From: Ruminococcus sp.
Lineage (GTDB): Bacteria > Bacillota > Clostridia > Oscillospirales > Ruminococcaceae
DNA: 64,000 nt
Assembly (NCBI GenBank): GCA_024697545.1
Contig: JAILFN010000053.1
Location: 1-64,000, forward strand
Direction: 5' to 3'
Shown one piece after another: positions 44,815 through 54,739 of this stretch (the stretch's first letter is position 1; the number at the start of each line of letters is the position of its first letter). The notes beneath the pieces are model-generated. The model ran no database searches. It was not told the origin of the DNA and worked only from the letters and a program-made list of their open reading frames with translations. Position numbers and translations under genes: made by a program.

Positions 44815-45368
44815 AAAGAAGTAAGGAACTGCTGGGCAGCGTGCGGAATCCTGTCATGATACTCATGTGCGTATTCTTCTGCTCGGGACTGATACTGCTT
44901 TGCATAGCGACCGACCGCTATCTTTTTTCGGAAGAAAAGCAGCAGGCGGCAGAAGCCGCAGCGCCGCCCGAAGTGATAATGGGCTTTCCCGTGCAGGATA
45001 TAAAGGATATGTTCGGCGTTTCCGAGGCTCAGATAGAGGATCTTTTCTGCATCACCGTCACCGATGATATGAAGATCGAGGACTTTGACGGCGATATAGC
45101 AGGGTTCTGGGAGCAATCGCATAACACGCTTACGATAGATTACACAGGCAGCTATGAAGATCTGCTGAAGCTTTGTGACGGCGATCTTGAATACTTCACA
45201 AAGGACGGCATGATACATTATTCCGACGGCTCGGTAAAGCCCGACAATACCATACATATGTATAATGAGTCGTTCTGCTATGTGAACAAGACGCAGTATT
45301 CCTTCACCCGCGTTTACGGACGCATTTACCGCAGCGGTGATGGTTACAGAGTAGAGCTGCGCTTGTAA
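44811..45368 (+). CDS. Single-pass membrane protein of unknown function
   Basis: A 185-residue protein with one N-terminal transmembrane helix (about 13-35) and a mostly acidic extracytoplasmic domain, rich in aromatic residues near its end (YVNKTQYSFTRVYGRIYR). The start overlaps the phosphoesterase stop, so the two are probably translated together. mnmA follows 12 bases later. I do not recognise the domain. Confidence 0.7.
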   Translation: MKRSKELLGSVRNPVMILMCVFFCSGLILLCIATDRYLFSEEKQQAAEAAAPPEVIMGFPVQDIKDMFGVSEAQIEDLFCITVTDDMKIEDFDGDIAGFWEQSHNTLTIDYTGSYEDLLKLCDGDLEYFTKDGMIHYSDGSVKPDNTIHMYNESFCYVNKTQYSFTRVYGRIYRSGDGYRVELRL

Positions 45369-45380
45369 GGAGAAGGTAAT

Positions 45381-46454
45381 ATGGAAAAGAAAAAAGTACT
45401 CGTCGCCATGAGCGGCGGTGTTGACAGCTCTGTGGCGGTCAGGCTGCTGCTTGAGCAGGGCTATGACGCGGCAGGAGCTACAATGCACCTGTATTCAAAC
45501 GAGGATATCGGCATTGAGCGCAGCAAGACCTGCTGCTCGCTCAACGATGTCGAGGACGCGAAGTATGTGGCGCTGAAACTCGGGATAGAACATCATGTCT
45601 TCAATATGTCCGCCGAGTTCAAGCGTTTCGTCATAGATGATTTTGTAGGGACATACCTGCGCGGCGGCACTCCGAATCCCTGCATCGAATGCAACAAGCA
45701 CTTAAAGTTCGGCTGCTTTCTCGAACGCGCAGAGCTTCTCGGCTATGACTATATCGCGACGGGACATTATGTAAGGCGCGAATTTGACGAAGCCTCGGGA
45801 CGCTGGCAGCTTCTGCGCTCGGCAGACAGGGCGAAGGATCAGAGCTATGTGCTTTACGGCATGACGCAGCATCAGCTTTCACACACCCTGTTCCCCGTAA
45901 GCGATATGAACAAGGACGAGATCCGCCGCATAGCGCAGGATAATGAGCTGATAAACGCCGCAAAGCCCGACAGTCAGGACATCTGCTTTATACCCGACGG
46001 CGATTACGCGCGGTTCATAACCGAAGCCGCGGGCGAGCAGCCGCGCGGTGATATCCGCCTGACCGACGGCACGCTGCTCGGTGAGCACAAGGGGCTTATA
46101 CATTACACCATCGGGCAGCGCAAGGGGATAGGCGTGTCCTATTCCGAGCCGCTGTTCGTTGTGGAAAAGGATATGTCTGCTAACACGCTGGTGCTCGGCA
46201 GAGCGCCCGAGCTTGCCCGAAGCTCACTCACCGCCCGCGATGTCAACTTCATCGCCTTCGACAAGCTTGAGGGCGAATACCGCTGCACCGCGCAGACGAG
46301 GTATCATCAGAAGGACGTTCCCTGCACGATATCCCCGCTGCCCGACGGCAGGGTGCAGGTAGACTTCGACACCCCGCATCGTGCGATATCCCCGGGTCAG
46401 GCAGTCGTCTTTTATAACGGCGAATATGTTGTCGGCGGCGGGACGATAGAATAA
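45381..46454 (+). CDS. mnmA: tRNA 2-thiouridylase MnmA
   Basis: A cytoplasmic enzyme that adds sulfur to U34 of Lys, Glu and Gln tRNAs. It has the PP-loop [15 protein letters not shown], the catalytic cysteines in NPCIECNKHLKFG and SQDICFIPDG, and the C-terminal beta domain starting near 300. At 357 residues it is normal. The AAGGAG binding site lies 9 bases upstream. It ends this transcription unit at a bidirectional terminator. Confidence 0.97.
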   Translation: MEKKKVLVAMSGGVDSSVAVRLLLEQGYDAAGATMHLYSNEDIGIERSKTCCSLNDVEDAKYVALKLGIEHHVFNMSAEFKRFVIDDFVGTYLRGGTPNPCIECNKHLKFGCFLERAELLGYDYIATGHYVRREFDEASGRWQLLRSADRAKDQSYVLYGMTQHQLSHTLFPVSDMNKDEIRRIAQDNELINAAKPDSQDICFIPDGDYARFITEAAGEQPRGDIRLTDGTLLGEHKGLIHYTIGQRKGIGVSYSEPLFVVEKDMSANTLVLGRAPELARSSLTARDVNFIAFDKLEGEYRCTAQTRYHQKDVPCTISPLPDGRVQVDFDTPHRAISPGQAVVFYNGEYVVGGGTIE

Positions 46455-46495
46455 AAACAACGGCAAGGCTATATATCAGGCCTTGCCGTTTTGTG
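46455..46495. terminator. Bidirectional terminator between mnmA and rlmD
   Basis: ACGGCAAGGC (46460-46469) and GCCTTGCCGT (46480-46489) form a 10-bp stem with T runs on both outer sides (TTTTGTG on plus, GTTGTTTTT on minus), serving both convergent genes. Confidence 0.9.
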
Positions 46496-46508
46496 TTATC
46501 TGTGTGTG

Positions 46509-47867
46509 TCAGGTCTTTTCGAGATGTACCACGCACTCCACATGCTCCGTCCTCGGAAACAGATCCGCGGGGGTCACGCTTATTACCCTGTACCCGAGTT
46601 TTTCAAGCTCCGCGCAGTCTCTTGCGGCGGTGGCGGGGTTGCAGGATATCATCACTATCCGCGAGGGGTGCATCTTTGCCATGTATTCCAGCGTGTCGGG
46701 GGTGCAGCCCTTTCTTGCGGGGTCGGCGATGATGACATCGGGCAGCTCGCCGCGGTCGTAAAGCATCTGTGCAGCCCTGCCTGCGTCGGCGCAGATGAAC
46801 TCGGCATTACCGATATCGTTTGCCGCCGCGTTTTCCTTTGCGTTTTCTATCGCCTGTGAAACGACCTCAACACCTATGAGCTTGCCGACCCTGTCAGCCA
46901 TCGAAAGCCCTATCGTGCCCGCACCGCAGTAAAGATCGAGCAGCGTTTCGCTGCCGCCGAGGGATGCTTTTTCCGCCGCAAGACGGTATACCCTCTCGGC
47001 TTGCATCGTGTTTATCTGGTAGAAAGAATGCAGCGATATGGCGATCTTCCGACCGCACATAGTGTCGTGGATACGGTCGCTGCCGAAAAGCGGTACCACA
47101 CTCTCTCCGAGTATCGCGTTTGTGCGGCGGCTGTTTATGTTCAGCAGTACCGACTTTATACCGCTGTATTTCTCGGCGAGGGCTTCTGCCAGCGGTCTGA
47201 AAAGAGCCGCGCATTCGTCGGAGGTGACGACGAGCGCCGCCATTATCTCTCCGCTGTGAACGCCCCGCCTGATGTAGATATGACGCAGCAGTCCCTCGCC
47301 CGTAAGCTCATCGTATGCCGTCACGCCGTGCTCGTTTGCGTAGTCGAGTATGTCCGCGCATATGCCGCAGAATACCTCGGGCAGCAGCGGACAGTCGGAA
47401 GTCTCTATCGCACGGTGGGAACGCCTTGCGTAAAAGCCCGAATAAAGCCGCCCGTTCTCGTCAGCAGATACGGGGAACTGCGCCTTGTTACGGTAACGGT
47501 CGGTCTGCTCGGCGCCGAGAATCCCGCAAAACTCGGGGTGCAGCCCGCCTATGCGTTCAAAAGCGTCGCGGACTATCTGTTCCTTTGCTCTGAGCTCGGC
47601 GGGGTATGTCATGTGACGGAACGAGCAGCCGCCGCATTTGCCGTATATCCCGCAGCCGCTGTTGCAGCGGTCGGGCGATGGCGTTATGATATCGCTGACG
47701 ATGCCGTAGCAGTAGCTTTTTCTGACCTTCACTATTCGGCAGGATATGATGTCGCCCACAGCCGTGAAAGGCACGAAAACCGCAATGCCCTCATGTCTGC
47801 CGACACCGTTTCCCTCGTTTGTAAGAGCCGTGATCTCAAGCTCTATGATGTCATTCTTTTTCAGCAT
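46509..47867 (-). CDS. rlmD: 23S rRNA (uracil-5-)-methyltransferase, RlmD/RumA family
   Basis: A 452-residue methyltransferase. An N-terminal TRAM domain (1-60) precedes an iron-sulfur cluster (CGIYGKCGGCSF plus a further Cys), then the SAM-binding core with LLDLYCGAGTIGLSMA and DPARKG. The catalytic Cys lies in MISCNPATAARD. In Bacillus the homologue RlmCD methylates both U747 and U1939; I cannot tell which site is used here. It overlaps the end of hemZ by 17 bases, so the two are coupled. Confidence 0.9.
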   Translation of the reverse strand: MLKKNDIIELEITALTNEGNGVGRHEGIAVFVPFTAVGDIISCRIVKVRKSYCYGIVSDIITPSPDRCNSGCGIYGKCGGCSFRHMTYPAELRAKEQIVRDAFERIGGLHPEFCGILGAEQTDRYRNKAQFPVSADENGRLYSGFYARRSHRAIETSDCPLLPEVFCGICADILDYANEHGVTAYDELTGEGLLRHIYIRRGVHSGEIMAALVVTSDECAALFRPLAEALAEKYSGIKSVLLNINSRRTNAILGESVVPLFGSDRIHDTMCGRKIAISLHSFYQINTMQAERVYRLAAEKASLGGSETLLDLYCGAGTIGLSMADRVGKLIGVEVVSQAIENAKENAAANDIGNAEFICADAGRAAQMLYDRGELPDVIIADPARKGCTPDTLEYMAKMHPSRIVMISCNPATAARDCAELEKLGYRVISVTPADLFPRTEHVECVVHLEKT

Positions 47868-49350
47868 AAAACTCCCTTATCCTGTCCTTGCGCTTTAACA
47901 TAAGCTGAAAATTGTTGTTGTAGTCCTGCGGATATTTGTAGTTGAATATCCTCTCCAGCCGACCGTCTTCCGTGTCGAGCAGCTTTGTAGAGCTGACAGC
48001 GCCCATCGCGAGTATGGTCTGCACTTCTTCCATTATGCAGATGTTGTATACGCTCTCGTGACCGGGTCTTGCCCAGCCGATGTTCTCGAGGTTGTCTACC
48101 ATGTTCTTCTGGCGGTAGAGGTAATAGGGTCTGTACCCCGCAGCCGAGAGCTTTTCGTTCGCATACTCTACCATTTCGGAAGCGGGATTGTCGAACACTT
48201 CGCTCTTTCCGTCCTCCATGTTGAGGTTTGAAGAACGCTTGACCGAAAGGGTGTGTACGGTTATATTCTCGGGCGAGAGTTCTATAAGACCGTCTATCGT
48301 CGCCCTGAAGCTTTCAAGTGTGTCCGAGGGGAGCCCCGCGATGATGTCGGTGTTTATCGTATCAAAGCCCGCCTCACGCGCGGTGCGGAAAGCCTCGTAA
48401 AACAGCTCGGTGCTGTGGCTCCTGCCGATGGTCTTCAGCACCTCATCATTCAGCGTCTGCGGGTTTATCGAGACTCTCGTGCAGCCCTTTTCACGAATGG
48501 CGCTGAGCTTTTCGGCGGTCACGGTGTCGGGGCGGCCCGCTTCTATCGTGTATTCGCGTATCTTTGAGAGGTCAAAGCTTTCCTCAAGGACGGTCATTAT
48601 CCTCGTCAGCTGAGCCGCAGACAGGGTGGTGGGGGTGCCGCCGCCGAAGTATACGCTGTCGGCTGTAAGCCCCAGCTCACGCGCGATCTTTCCCGTGTAA
48701 CGTATCTCGTCGCAGAGGTTCTCGATATAGGGCGGTATCAGCTTCTTGATAGCGCTGCCCTGTGCCGACATCGAGATGAACGAGCAGTAGGAGCAGCGGG
48801 TCGGGCAGAAGGGTATCGAAACATAAAGCCCGAAGCTCTTTCTCCCGCGCCTTGCTGTCTCTTCGAGCAGCGGACGCTGAGTGACGGCGGTTTCCCATGC
48901 TATGCGGCTTTTTTCCTCGCTCACGAGAAAGCTCTCGCGCAGCTTTGCGAAGACTTCATCCTTGCCGCAGCCTGCGTCGGTCAGCTTGTGTACCTGCTTT
49001 ACGGGTCTTACCCCCGTGAGCACGCCCCACTTTGATGATATCCCCGTGAGCTTGCTCATGCAGGTGTACAATTCTTTGGATAGTTCTATCTTGCAGCTGT
49101 CGTCGTTGAAGTCCTTCGGGAAGCGGCAGACCTCGTGCTGCCTCCTGCCGCCCAGCTGAACTTCGACTGAAAGCTCTGTGTCCTCGCCGCCGACTGTCCT
49201 CACCATCATGGCGCAGTCGCCGTCAAAATGCTGCTTCGCTTCGTCTAAGCTCTCGCAGTAGGAAAATTCAAACCTTTCGGCGGGCAGGAAAAGCTTCATC
49301 ACCGCTTCTGTGTCGTATTTAAAATCGTTCCCGACATATATAAGTCGCAT
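47851..49350 (-). CDS. hemZ: Oxygen-independent coproporphyrinogen III oxidase-like radical SAM protein HemZ
   Basis: A 499-residue radical SAM enzyme with the cluster motif YVSIPFCPTRCSYCSF near 185 and the HemN-like GGGTPTTLS, INPQTLND and TDIIAGLP motifs. The ~170-residue N-terminal extension is typical of Firmicute HemZ. It may convert coproporphyrinogen to protoporphyrinogen anaerobically, or serve as a heme chaperone as in HemW; this is unresolved for the family. It lies in a rel-MBL-hemZ-rlmD order, like that of many Clostridia but without dtd and hisS. Confidence 0.92.
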   Translation of the reverse strand: MRLIYVGNDFKYDTEAVMKLFLPAERFEFSYCESLDEAKQHFDGDCAMMVRTVGGEDTELSVEVQLGGRRQHEVCRFPKDFNDDSCKIELSKELYTCMSKLTGISSKWGVLTGVRPVKQVHKLTDAGCGKDEVFAKLRESFLVSEEKSRIAWETAVTQRPLLEETARRGRKSFGLYVSIPFCPTRCSYCSFISMSAQGSAIKKLIPPYIENLCDEIRYTGKIARELGLTADSVYFGGGTPTTLSAAQLTRIMTVLEESFDLSKIREYTIEAGRPDTVTAEKLSAIREKGCTRVSINPQTLNDEVLKTIGRSHSTELFYEAFRTAREAGFDTINTDIIAGLPSDTLESFRATIDGLIELSPENITVHTLSVKRSSNLNMEDGKSEVFDNPASEMVEYANEKLSAAGYRPYYLYRQKNMVDNLENIGWARPGHESVYNICIMEEVQTILAMGAVSSTKLLDTEDGRLERIFNYKYPQDYNNNFQLMLKRKDRIREFYAEKE

Positions 49351-49364
49351 CGGATCACCTCACA

Positions 49365-49390
49365 TAAAAGGGCGCACCGTAAGCACGCCC
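49365..49390 (-). terminator. Possible weak terminator between the MBL gene and hemZ
   Basis: On the minus strand GGGCG ... CGCCC (49370-49390 span) is followed by TTTTATG. It may reduce transcription of hemZ-rlmD relative to the upstream genes. Confidence 0.5.
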
Positions 49391-49398
49391 GCATGGTA

Positions 49399-50019
49399 TT
49401 ATTTCAGATATGAGTTCAGCCTGCGCTCTGTTTCAAGGGTGGTCTCTCCCATATGTCCGGGGAGGATACGCAGGTCGCCTCCCAGATCTTTGATGACAGC
49501 CATAGATCTCATGAGATCCTCGTAGCTGCCGTCGGGCATATCCGTCCTGCCGACAGACCTTGCGAACAGCGTGTCGCCGCTGAACATAACGTCATCAGCG
49601 ATATAGCATACCGAGCCCGAAGTGTGCCCCGGGGTGTGGATAACGTCAAACTCGATCTCGTCGAGCTTTATGATATCGCCGTCGCCGATGGGCTTTGCGC
49701 CCGCATAGGGACGGTAGCCCCTGACGTGGAAAAACTGTATAAGCTGACTCTCGGGGTCTGTGAGCTTTGTAAAGTCGCGCTCGTGGATATAAACGTCGCA
49801 GCCTGTCCTTTCGGCTATGTCAGCAACCGCACCGACGTGGTCGAAATGCCCGTGGGTGAGCAGTATCATTTTAAGCGCCAGCCCGCGCTTTTCTATCTCG
49901 CCGAGTATATAGTCTGCATCGGCAGGCGCGTCGATAAGCGCCGCATTGCCCGCTTTCGAGACTGCGATATAGCTGTTGGTATCGCACACGCTGAGCGGTT
50001 TGAGTTTAATAACGTCCAT
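49399..50019 (-). CDS. Metallo-beta-lactamase fold hydrolase (glyoxalase II-like)
   Basis: A 206-residue cytoplasmic hydrolase. The metal motif LLTHGHFDHVGA (near 60), VIHTPGHTSGS, FSGDTLFARSVGRTD and the final ILPGHMGETT are all present, so it should bind two metals. The family often sits between rel/dtd and hemZ in Firmicutes and is thought to act on thioesters, though not proven. ATG 50019 has a GGGAG site 8 bases upstream; the ORF start at 50115 adds a non-family extension. Confidence 0.9.
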   Translation of the reverse strand: MDVIKLKPLSVCDTNSYIAVSKAGNAALIDAPADADYILGEIEKRGLALKMILLTHGHFDHVGAVADIAERTGCDVYIHERDFTKLTDPESQLIQFFHVRGYRPYAGAKPIGDGDIIKLDEIEFDVIHTPGHTSGSVCYIADDVMFSGDTLFARSVGRTDMPDGSYEDLMRSMAVIKDLGGDLRILPGHMGETTLETERRLNSYLK

Positions 50020-50109
50020 TTTTTTAACTCCCGTCACGCCTGCCTTTTGCAGGCTTACTGTGTTCAGGTCGTGCAGCTTGCCGACCCGCTTACTTTCTTT
50101 TGTGGAAAT

Positions 50110-50146
50110 ACGCACTGCCGTGCCCGCATTCTAAGGACAGAGTGCG
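50110..50146 (-). repeat. Hairpin after rel
   Basis: ACGCACT (50110-50116) and AGTGCGT (50140-50146) form a stem in the rel-MBL gap, followed on the minus strand by ATTTCC. Too little T run for a firm terminator. Confidence 0.4.
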
Positions 50147-50160
50147 TTACTGCGGTTCCG

Positions 50161-52452
50161 TCATTTTCCGCTTCTCTCGACCGAGATCACATTCTGTATC
50201 TTTTTCAGCTTGGTGATAACGGTGTTGAGCTGCTCCATGCCCGCTACGCTTATCGTGATGGAAAGGATAGCGTTGCCGTTTTTCAGCTCTCTCGAAGCCG
50301 ATTCGTAAATGTATATGTTTATCATCGCCAGTGCCGAGGAAACGTCAGCCAGCAGACCTATGCGGTCTACCGCGATGATATCGAGCGTGGTCTTGAAATA
50401 TGTCGAATTGTTCTTGGTCTGCTGCCAGCGGACGGGCACCCAGCGCTCCGCGCTTTCGGGGTCGTCCTTGTGTGAGGTGTAGTTCTGGCAGTCCGACTTG
50501 TGTATCGAAACGCCGTGACCTCTTGTGATGAAGCCGACTATCTCGTCGCCGGGCAGCGGATTGCAGCACTGCGCGAACTTGATGACGCAGTCCTCAACGC
50601 CGTCAACGATAACTCCCGACTTGCTCTTTGTTGACTGCGGCTTGATGTCCTCCTGAGAAAGCTGCTTTGCGGTGTCGCCGTAGCGCTTCTGGTACTCTGT
50701 CTTTAAGCGCTGCATCACCTTTGAGAGCTGAACGCCGCCGTAGCCTATCGCCGCGAAGAAGTCGTCAAGGGTGTCGCAGTTGTGCTTGCTCATATCCGTC
50801 TTGAGGAAGTCCTCAAGCTCGTCCTCGGGAACGCGCAGGTTGTTGCGCCTGAACTCTCTTTCAAGAGCCGTCCTGCCCTCATAGATGTTCTCTTCGCGGC
50901 GCTCCTTCTTGAACCATGCGCGGATCTTAGCCTTGGCGTCGTTGGTGCGAACTATGTTCAGCCAGGATCTGCTGGGACCGTGTCCCTCAACATTCGTGGT
51001 GAGTATCTCGATTATCTCGCCCGTCTTGATCTGGTAGTCGTAGGATACCATCTTCTTGTCCGCCTTGGCACCGCACATCTTGTGACCTACCTCGGTGTGT
51101 ATGGCGTATGCAAAGTCGATGACGGTAGCACCCTTGGGGAGCGTTATCATGTCTCCCTTCGGGGTGAAGGCGAACACGTCCTCGGGTGCGAGGTCGTTCT
51201 TTATCGCGCGGACGATCTCTTCAACATCGTTCGATTCCTGCTGGGATTCGATTATCTGCCTTACCCACGCTATGCGGTTGTCAGACTTTGAATTGCTGAC
51301 GATGCCTTCCTTGTACTTCCAGTGTGCCGCGATGCCGTATTCCGCCATGCGGTGCATCTCCCATGTGCGTATCTGTACCTCAAAGGGTATCGCCTCGCGC
51401 CCTATGACGGTGGTGTGCAGCGACTGGTACATATTCGGCTTGGGGGTCGAGATGTAGTCCTTGAAGCGGTTGGGTATGGGTCTGAACATATCGTGGATTA
51501 TACCCAGCACATTGTAGCATTCGGGTATGGTGTTGACGATTATGCGGACAGCGTAGCGGTCATAGATCTGGTCGATGTCCTTGCCGTCGCGGAACACTTT
51601 CTTGTATATGCCGTAATTTGACTTTACGCGCCCGTCGATGTGGGGCGGGGGAGTGAAGCCTTCCTTTTCAAGGCGCTCTGATATGCGGCTCTTGATCTTC
51701 TCTACAAGCTCCTCGCGGTCATTGCGCCTGAGCTTCATCTGCTCCTCTATCTCCATGTAAGCATATGGGTCGAGGTAATAAAACGCTAAGTCCTCTATCT
51801 CGTCCTTGATGGAGCTGATACCGAGTCTGTGCGCGATGGGCGCGTATATGTTCATAGTCTCATGGGCGATGGTCCTGCGCTTGTCGGGACGGCAGTAGGT
51901 GAGCGTCCTCATGTTGTGCAGGCGGTCTGAGAGCTTTATGATTATTACTCTTATGTCCTCGCTCATGGAAATGAGTATCTTGCGGATGTTCTCCGCCTTC
52001 TGTTCTTCCTTTGTAAAGATCTCGACCTTGCCGAGTTTTGTGACGCCGTTTACAAGCATTGCGACATCGTTGCCGAATCTCTTCCTCAGCTCATCGAGGG
52101 TGCATTCGGTGTCCTCAACTACATCATGCAGGAGTGCGGCGCATATCGTGTCGGTGTCCATGCCGAGCTCGAGCAGAATGTACGCCACCGCAAGGGGGTG
52201 CGTTATATAAGGCTCGCCCGACTCACGCTTCTGATCGTGGTGGTAGCTCTCGGCAAGCTCGTAAGCCGAGATTATCTTGTCCAGGTCATACTGCTTCTCG
52301 CTGTCGAGTATCTTCTGGATAAGAGCGTCGATCGTCACCAGCTCTTCCGGCTCCAGTAAATAGTCATTGTTCCTCGAAGACCTTTCGGGTCTGTCGGGCA
52401 GCATCTTTTCCGTGATGACTGTTTTCTCATTGTTTTCCTTTACTTCCTGCAT
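50161..52452 (-). CDS. rel: Bifunctional (p)ppGpp synthetase/hydrolase
   Basis: A 763-residue Rel protein, the central stringent-response enzyme. The N-terminal HD hydrolase domain keeps SYHHDQKRESGEPYITHPL, ALLHDVVEDT and DRLHNMRT, so ppGpp hydrolysis should be active. The synthetase domain (near 255-370) has RVKSNYGIYKKV and PKPNMYQSLHTTVIG. TGS (FTPKGDMITLPKG), zinc-finger/helical and C-terminal ACT domains follow. Length and order are complete. It is the first gene of a unit with the MBL hydrolase, hemZ and rlmD. Confidence 0.97.
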   Translation of the reverse strand: MQEVKENNEKTVITEKMLPDRPERSSRNNDYLLEPEELVTIDALIQKILDSEKQYDLDKIISAYELAESYHHDQKRESGEPYITHPLAVAYILLELGMDTDTICAALLHDVVEDTECTLDELRKRFGNDVAMLVNGVTKLGKVEIFTKEEQKAENIRKILISMSEDIRVIIIKLSDRLHNMRTLTYCRPDKRRTIAHETMNIYAPIAHRLGISSIKDEIEDLAFYYLDPYAYMEIEEQMKLRRNDREELVEKIKSRISERLEKEGFTPPPHIDGRVKSNYGIYKKVFRDGKDIDQIYDRYAVRIIVNTIPECYNVLGIIHDMFRPIPNRFKDYISTPKPNMYQSLHTTVIGREAIPFEVQIRTWEMHRMAEYGIAAHWKYKEGIVSNSKSDNRIAWVRQIIESQQESNDVEEIVRAIKNDLAPEDVFAFTPKGDMITLPKGATVIDFAYAIHTEVGHKMCGAKADKKMVSYDYQIKTGEIIEILTTNVEGHGPSRSWLNIVRTNDAKAKIRAWFKKERREENIYEGRTALEREFRRNNLRVPEDELEDFLKTDMSKHNCDTLDDFFAAIGYGGVQLSKVMQRLKTEYQKRYGDTAKQLSQEDIKPQSTKSKSGVIVDGVEDCVIKFAQCCNPLPGDEIVGFITRGHGVSIHKSDCQNYTSHKDDPESAERWVPVRWQQTKNNSTYFKTTLDIIAVDRIGLLADVSSALAMINIYIYESASRELKNGNAILSITISVAGMEQLNTVITKLKKIQNVISVERSGK

Positions 52453-52513
52453 AGTCCCGGACTCTCCTCTCCGCTATATGGTTATTGATCTTTCTTACTG
52501 CTATACTATCAAT

Positions 52514-52537
52514 AAAGCCGTCCATCGGCTTTTGCCT
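52514..52537 (-). terminator. Hairpin between recJ and rel
   Basis: AAAGCCG (52514-52520) and CGGCTTT (52526-52532) form a 7-bp stem; on the minus strand TTTATTG follows. A short, weak terminator or attenuator. Confidence 0.5.
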
Positions 52538-52556
52538 GCCTGCGGTCCTGCTGATG

Positions 52557-54584
52557 CTAATTCCTGACCGCGTTTGTGAGCATCTTCATCGTGGGCGTTG
52601 ACATAAGGTCTGCTTTGCCGCTCGGGGTGAGCAGCGTCACTGCCTGCTCTGAGGCTTTGAACTGCATGAGCCCCGCTTCCGTGAAGATATCTGCCGCAAG
52701 CCTCAGCTTGCAGTAGTTGAACGCCGCGTTGTTTATCTTCATAAACAGATCGTCGAGCTTTATGGTGTGAAGCTTTGACATCAGATTGTAGAGGTATACG
52801 AGCTCCTGCCTTGACGGGGTCATTTTCCGCAGGTAAGCCGCGGGCAGCTCAGCGCCGTTCCTCAGCTTTTCATAGCTGTCGCGGGCTGCAAAGTATCTGT
52901 CGGTGTCCATGCCCGCAGGCTTCATGTCGGTGACTCTGAGGCTTACCGACTCTTTGCCGTTGAAGCAGTTTACCGAAGGCACCGCCGCTATGTCTATCCT
53001 GTCGCCTGTGCGGAAGAAAAGGCTCTCGGGCGATCTTGAAAATACGAGCGCCTGTGATCTCAGACCGTCGCAGGTGATGTCGAGCTTTGTGTGCTTTCCT
53101 CCCGAAAGAGGGTAAATGCCGTTTACCGTGCAGCCCTCCAGCATGAACATCGGCTGAGCGTTGTCAACGCCGAACGGCTGAAGCTTTTCGAGCGACCTTA
53201 CCGCTTCAAGGTCAAGATCCGCGGCTGCTGCCTTCATATCACATTCGGTCAGCGGAGCGGGCATCTGCGGGGATGCTGCCGCGTATTCCTGTACCTTCAG
53301 GCGGAAGGCTTCAATGTTCTTTGGCAGCAGCGAAAAGCCGCCGGCACATTCGTGACCGCCGAATTTTGTCAGCAGATCCTTGCAGTAGGTCAGGCATTTG
53401 TGTATGTTGAAGCCCTTTATGCTGCGTGCGCTGCCGCGGGCTTCGTCGTTTTCTATCGAGATGATAAGGCAGGGCTTGCTGTAAAGATCCATCACCTTCG
53501 CCGAAACTATCCCTATGACACCGTGGTGCCAGCCCTCGCCTGCGATCACCAGCACGCGGTCGTTGAGAAGCTCGGGGCGCTCGTCGATGGTGTGCTTTAT
53601 CTCTTCCATTATCCCCGTTTCGATGTCCTTCCGCTGCTGATTGAGCGAGCACATCTCACTTACGAGCTGTTCCGCTTCGGCGGGATCCTCGGTGAGCAGT
53701 GCCTTGAGTGCCGTCAGGGGAGATGCCAGCCGCCCCGCGGCGTTTATCCTCGGGCATATCTGAAAGCCTAAAGATTCGGTGCTGAGCTTTTGGCGGTCGG
53801 GGACTGCGTGCTCCATCAGTGAGTTCAGCCCGAACCGTTCCGTGTTCGGCAGGTAGAGAAGTCCCTTCTGCACGAGTGTGCGGTTCTCGCCCGTAAGCGG
53901 CACGAGGTCGCCTACCGTCCCGATGGCGCAGAGATCGGCGTACTGCTCAACAACGGCATCGAAGTCGCCGCCGTCCATAGCGGCACACAGCTTCAGCGCC
54001 ACACCTACTCCCGCAAGCTCCTTGTATTCGGAAGGGCAGTCGGGGCGGTGAAGATCCACCACGGCTTCGGCTCTCGGCAGCTGCTCGGGTACGGCATGGT
54101 GGTCGGTGATGACAAGCTTCATGCCGAGAGAGTAGATCTCCTCGGCTTCATCAACGCAGGATATGCCGTTATCGACCGTCACGATGAGCTTTACGCCCTT
54201 GTCGGCAAGGCGGCGCACAGCGTCTATATTCATGCCGTAGCCTTCCTCGCGCTCGTTGATGTGGTATATGACGTTGGCACCCATGCTTTCAAGATAGCTG
54301 AAAAGCAGGGCGGTAGCGGTTATGCCGTCGCAGTCATAGTCGCCGTAAACGCAGATGAGTTCATAAGAATCTATGTATTCGTTTATGGTATCGACCGCCT
54401 GCTGCATATCGGCTATCACGAAGGGGTCGCCGAATCCGTCGGTGCCGAACATATCCGAGACCTCATCAAAGCCGCTTGCCCCTCTGGCGGTGAGCAGCCT
54501 GAGCGCCGTCAGACTGAGGTCGCACTGTTCCTTGAACTGTGCGGCGAGCTTGTCATCGGGGCTGTTTGTTTTCCACTTTCTCAT
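52557..54584 (-). CDS. recJ: Single-stranded-DNA-specific exonuclease RecJ
   Basis: A 675-residue 5'-3' exonuclease used in recombination and mismatch repair. The DHH motifs are visible: VYGDYDCDGITATALL, VTVDNGISC, LVITDHHAVPE, and the DHHA1 block SARSIKGFNIHKCL with FGGHECAGGF. The C-terminal OB fold and a further 120 residues follow, as is usual in Firmicutes. ATG 54584 has an AGGA site 8 bases upstream; the ORF start at 54698 lies beyond the promoter and is unlikely. Confidence 0.96.
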   Translation of the reverse strand: MRKWKTNSPDDKLAAQFKEQCDLSLTALRLLTARGASGFDEVSDMFGTDGFGDPFVIADMQQAVDTINEYIDSYELICVYGDYDCDGITATALLFSYLESMGANVIYHINEREEGYGMNIDAVRRLADKGVKLIVTVDNGISCVDEAEEIYSLGMKLVITDHHAVPEQLPRAEAVVDLHRPDCPSEYKELAGVGVALKLCAAMDGGDFDAVVEQYADLCAIGTVGDLVPLTGENRTLVQKGLLYLPNTERFGLNSLMEHAVPDRQKLSTESLGFQICPRINAAGRLASPLTALKALLTEDPAEAEQLVSEMCSLNQQRKDIETGIMEEIKHTIDERPELLNDRVLVIAGEGWHHGVIGIVSAKVMDLYSKPCLIISIENDEARGSARSIKGFNIHKCLTYCKDLLTKFGGHECAGGFSLLPKNIEAFRLKVQEYAAASPQMPAPLTECDMKAAAADLDLEAVRSLEKLQPFGVDNAQPMFMLEGCTVNGIYPLSGGKHTKLDITCDGLRSQALVFSRSPESLFFRTGDRIDIAAVPSVNCFNGKESVSLRVTDMKPAGMDTDRYFAARDSYEKLRNGAELPAAYLRKMTPSRQELVYLYNLMSKLHTIKLDDLFMKINNAAFNYCKLRLAADIFTEAGLMQFKASEQAVTLLTPSGKADLMSTPTMKMLTNAVRN

Positions 54585-54669
54585 CTGTAATATCCTGCCG
54601 ATCCTTTCTTTAAGGCTATGCCGCAGTGCTTTTCTGCGGGGCTGCCTTTTGTACCTATATATAAAAGTA

Positions 54670-54698
54670 ATTATACCACAAACCGCGTGAGAATTCAA
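54670..54698 (-). promoter_or_regulatory. Promoter of recJ
   Basis: Minus strand: TTGAAT (54693-54698), a 17-base spacer and TATAAT (54670-54675), with TGG before the -10. Confidence 0.85.
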
Positions 54699-54739
54699 TA
54701 GCTGCTTTTATAAATATATAAAATTTTAAGAAATCCCCC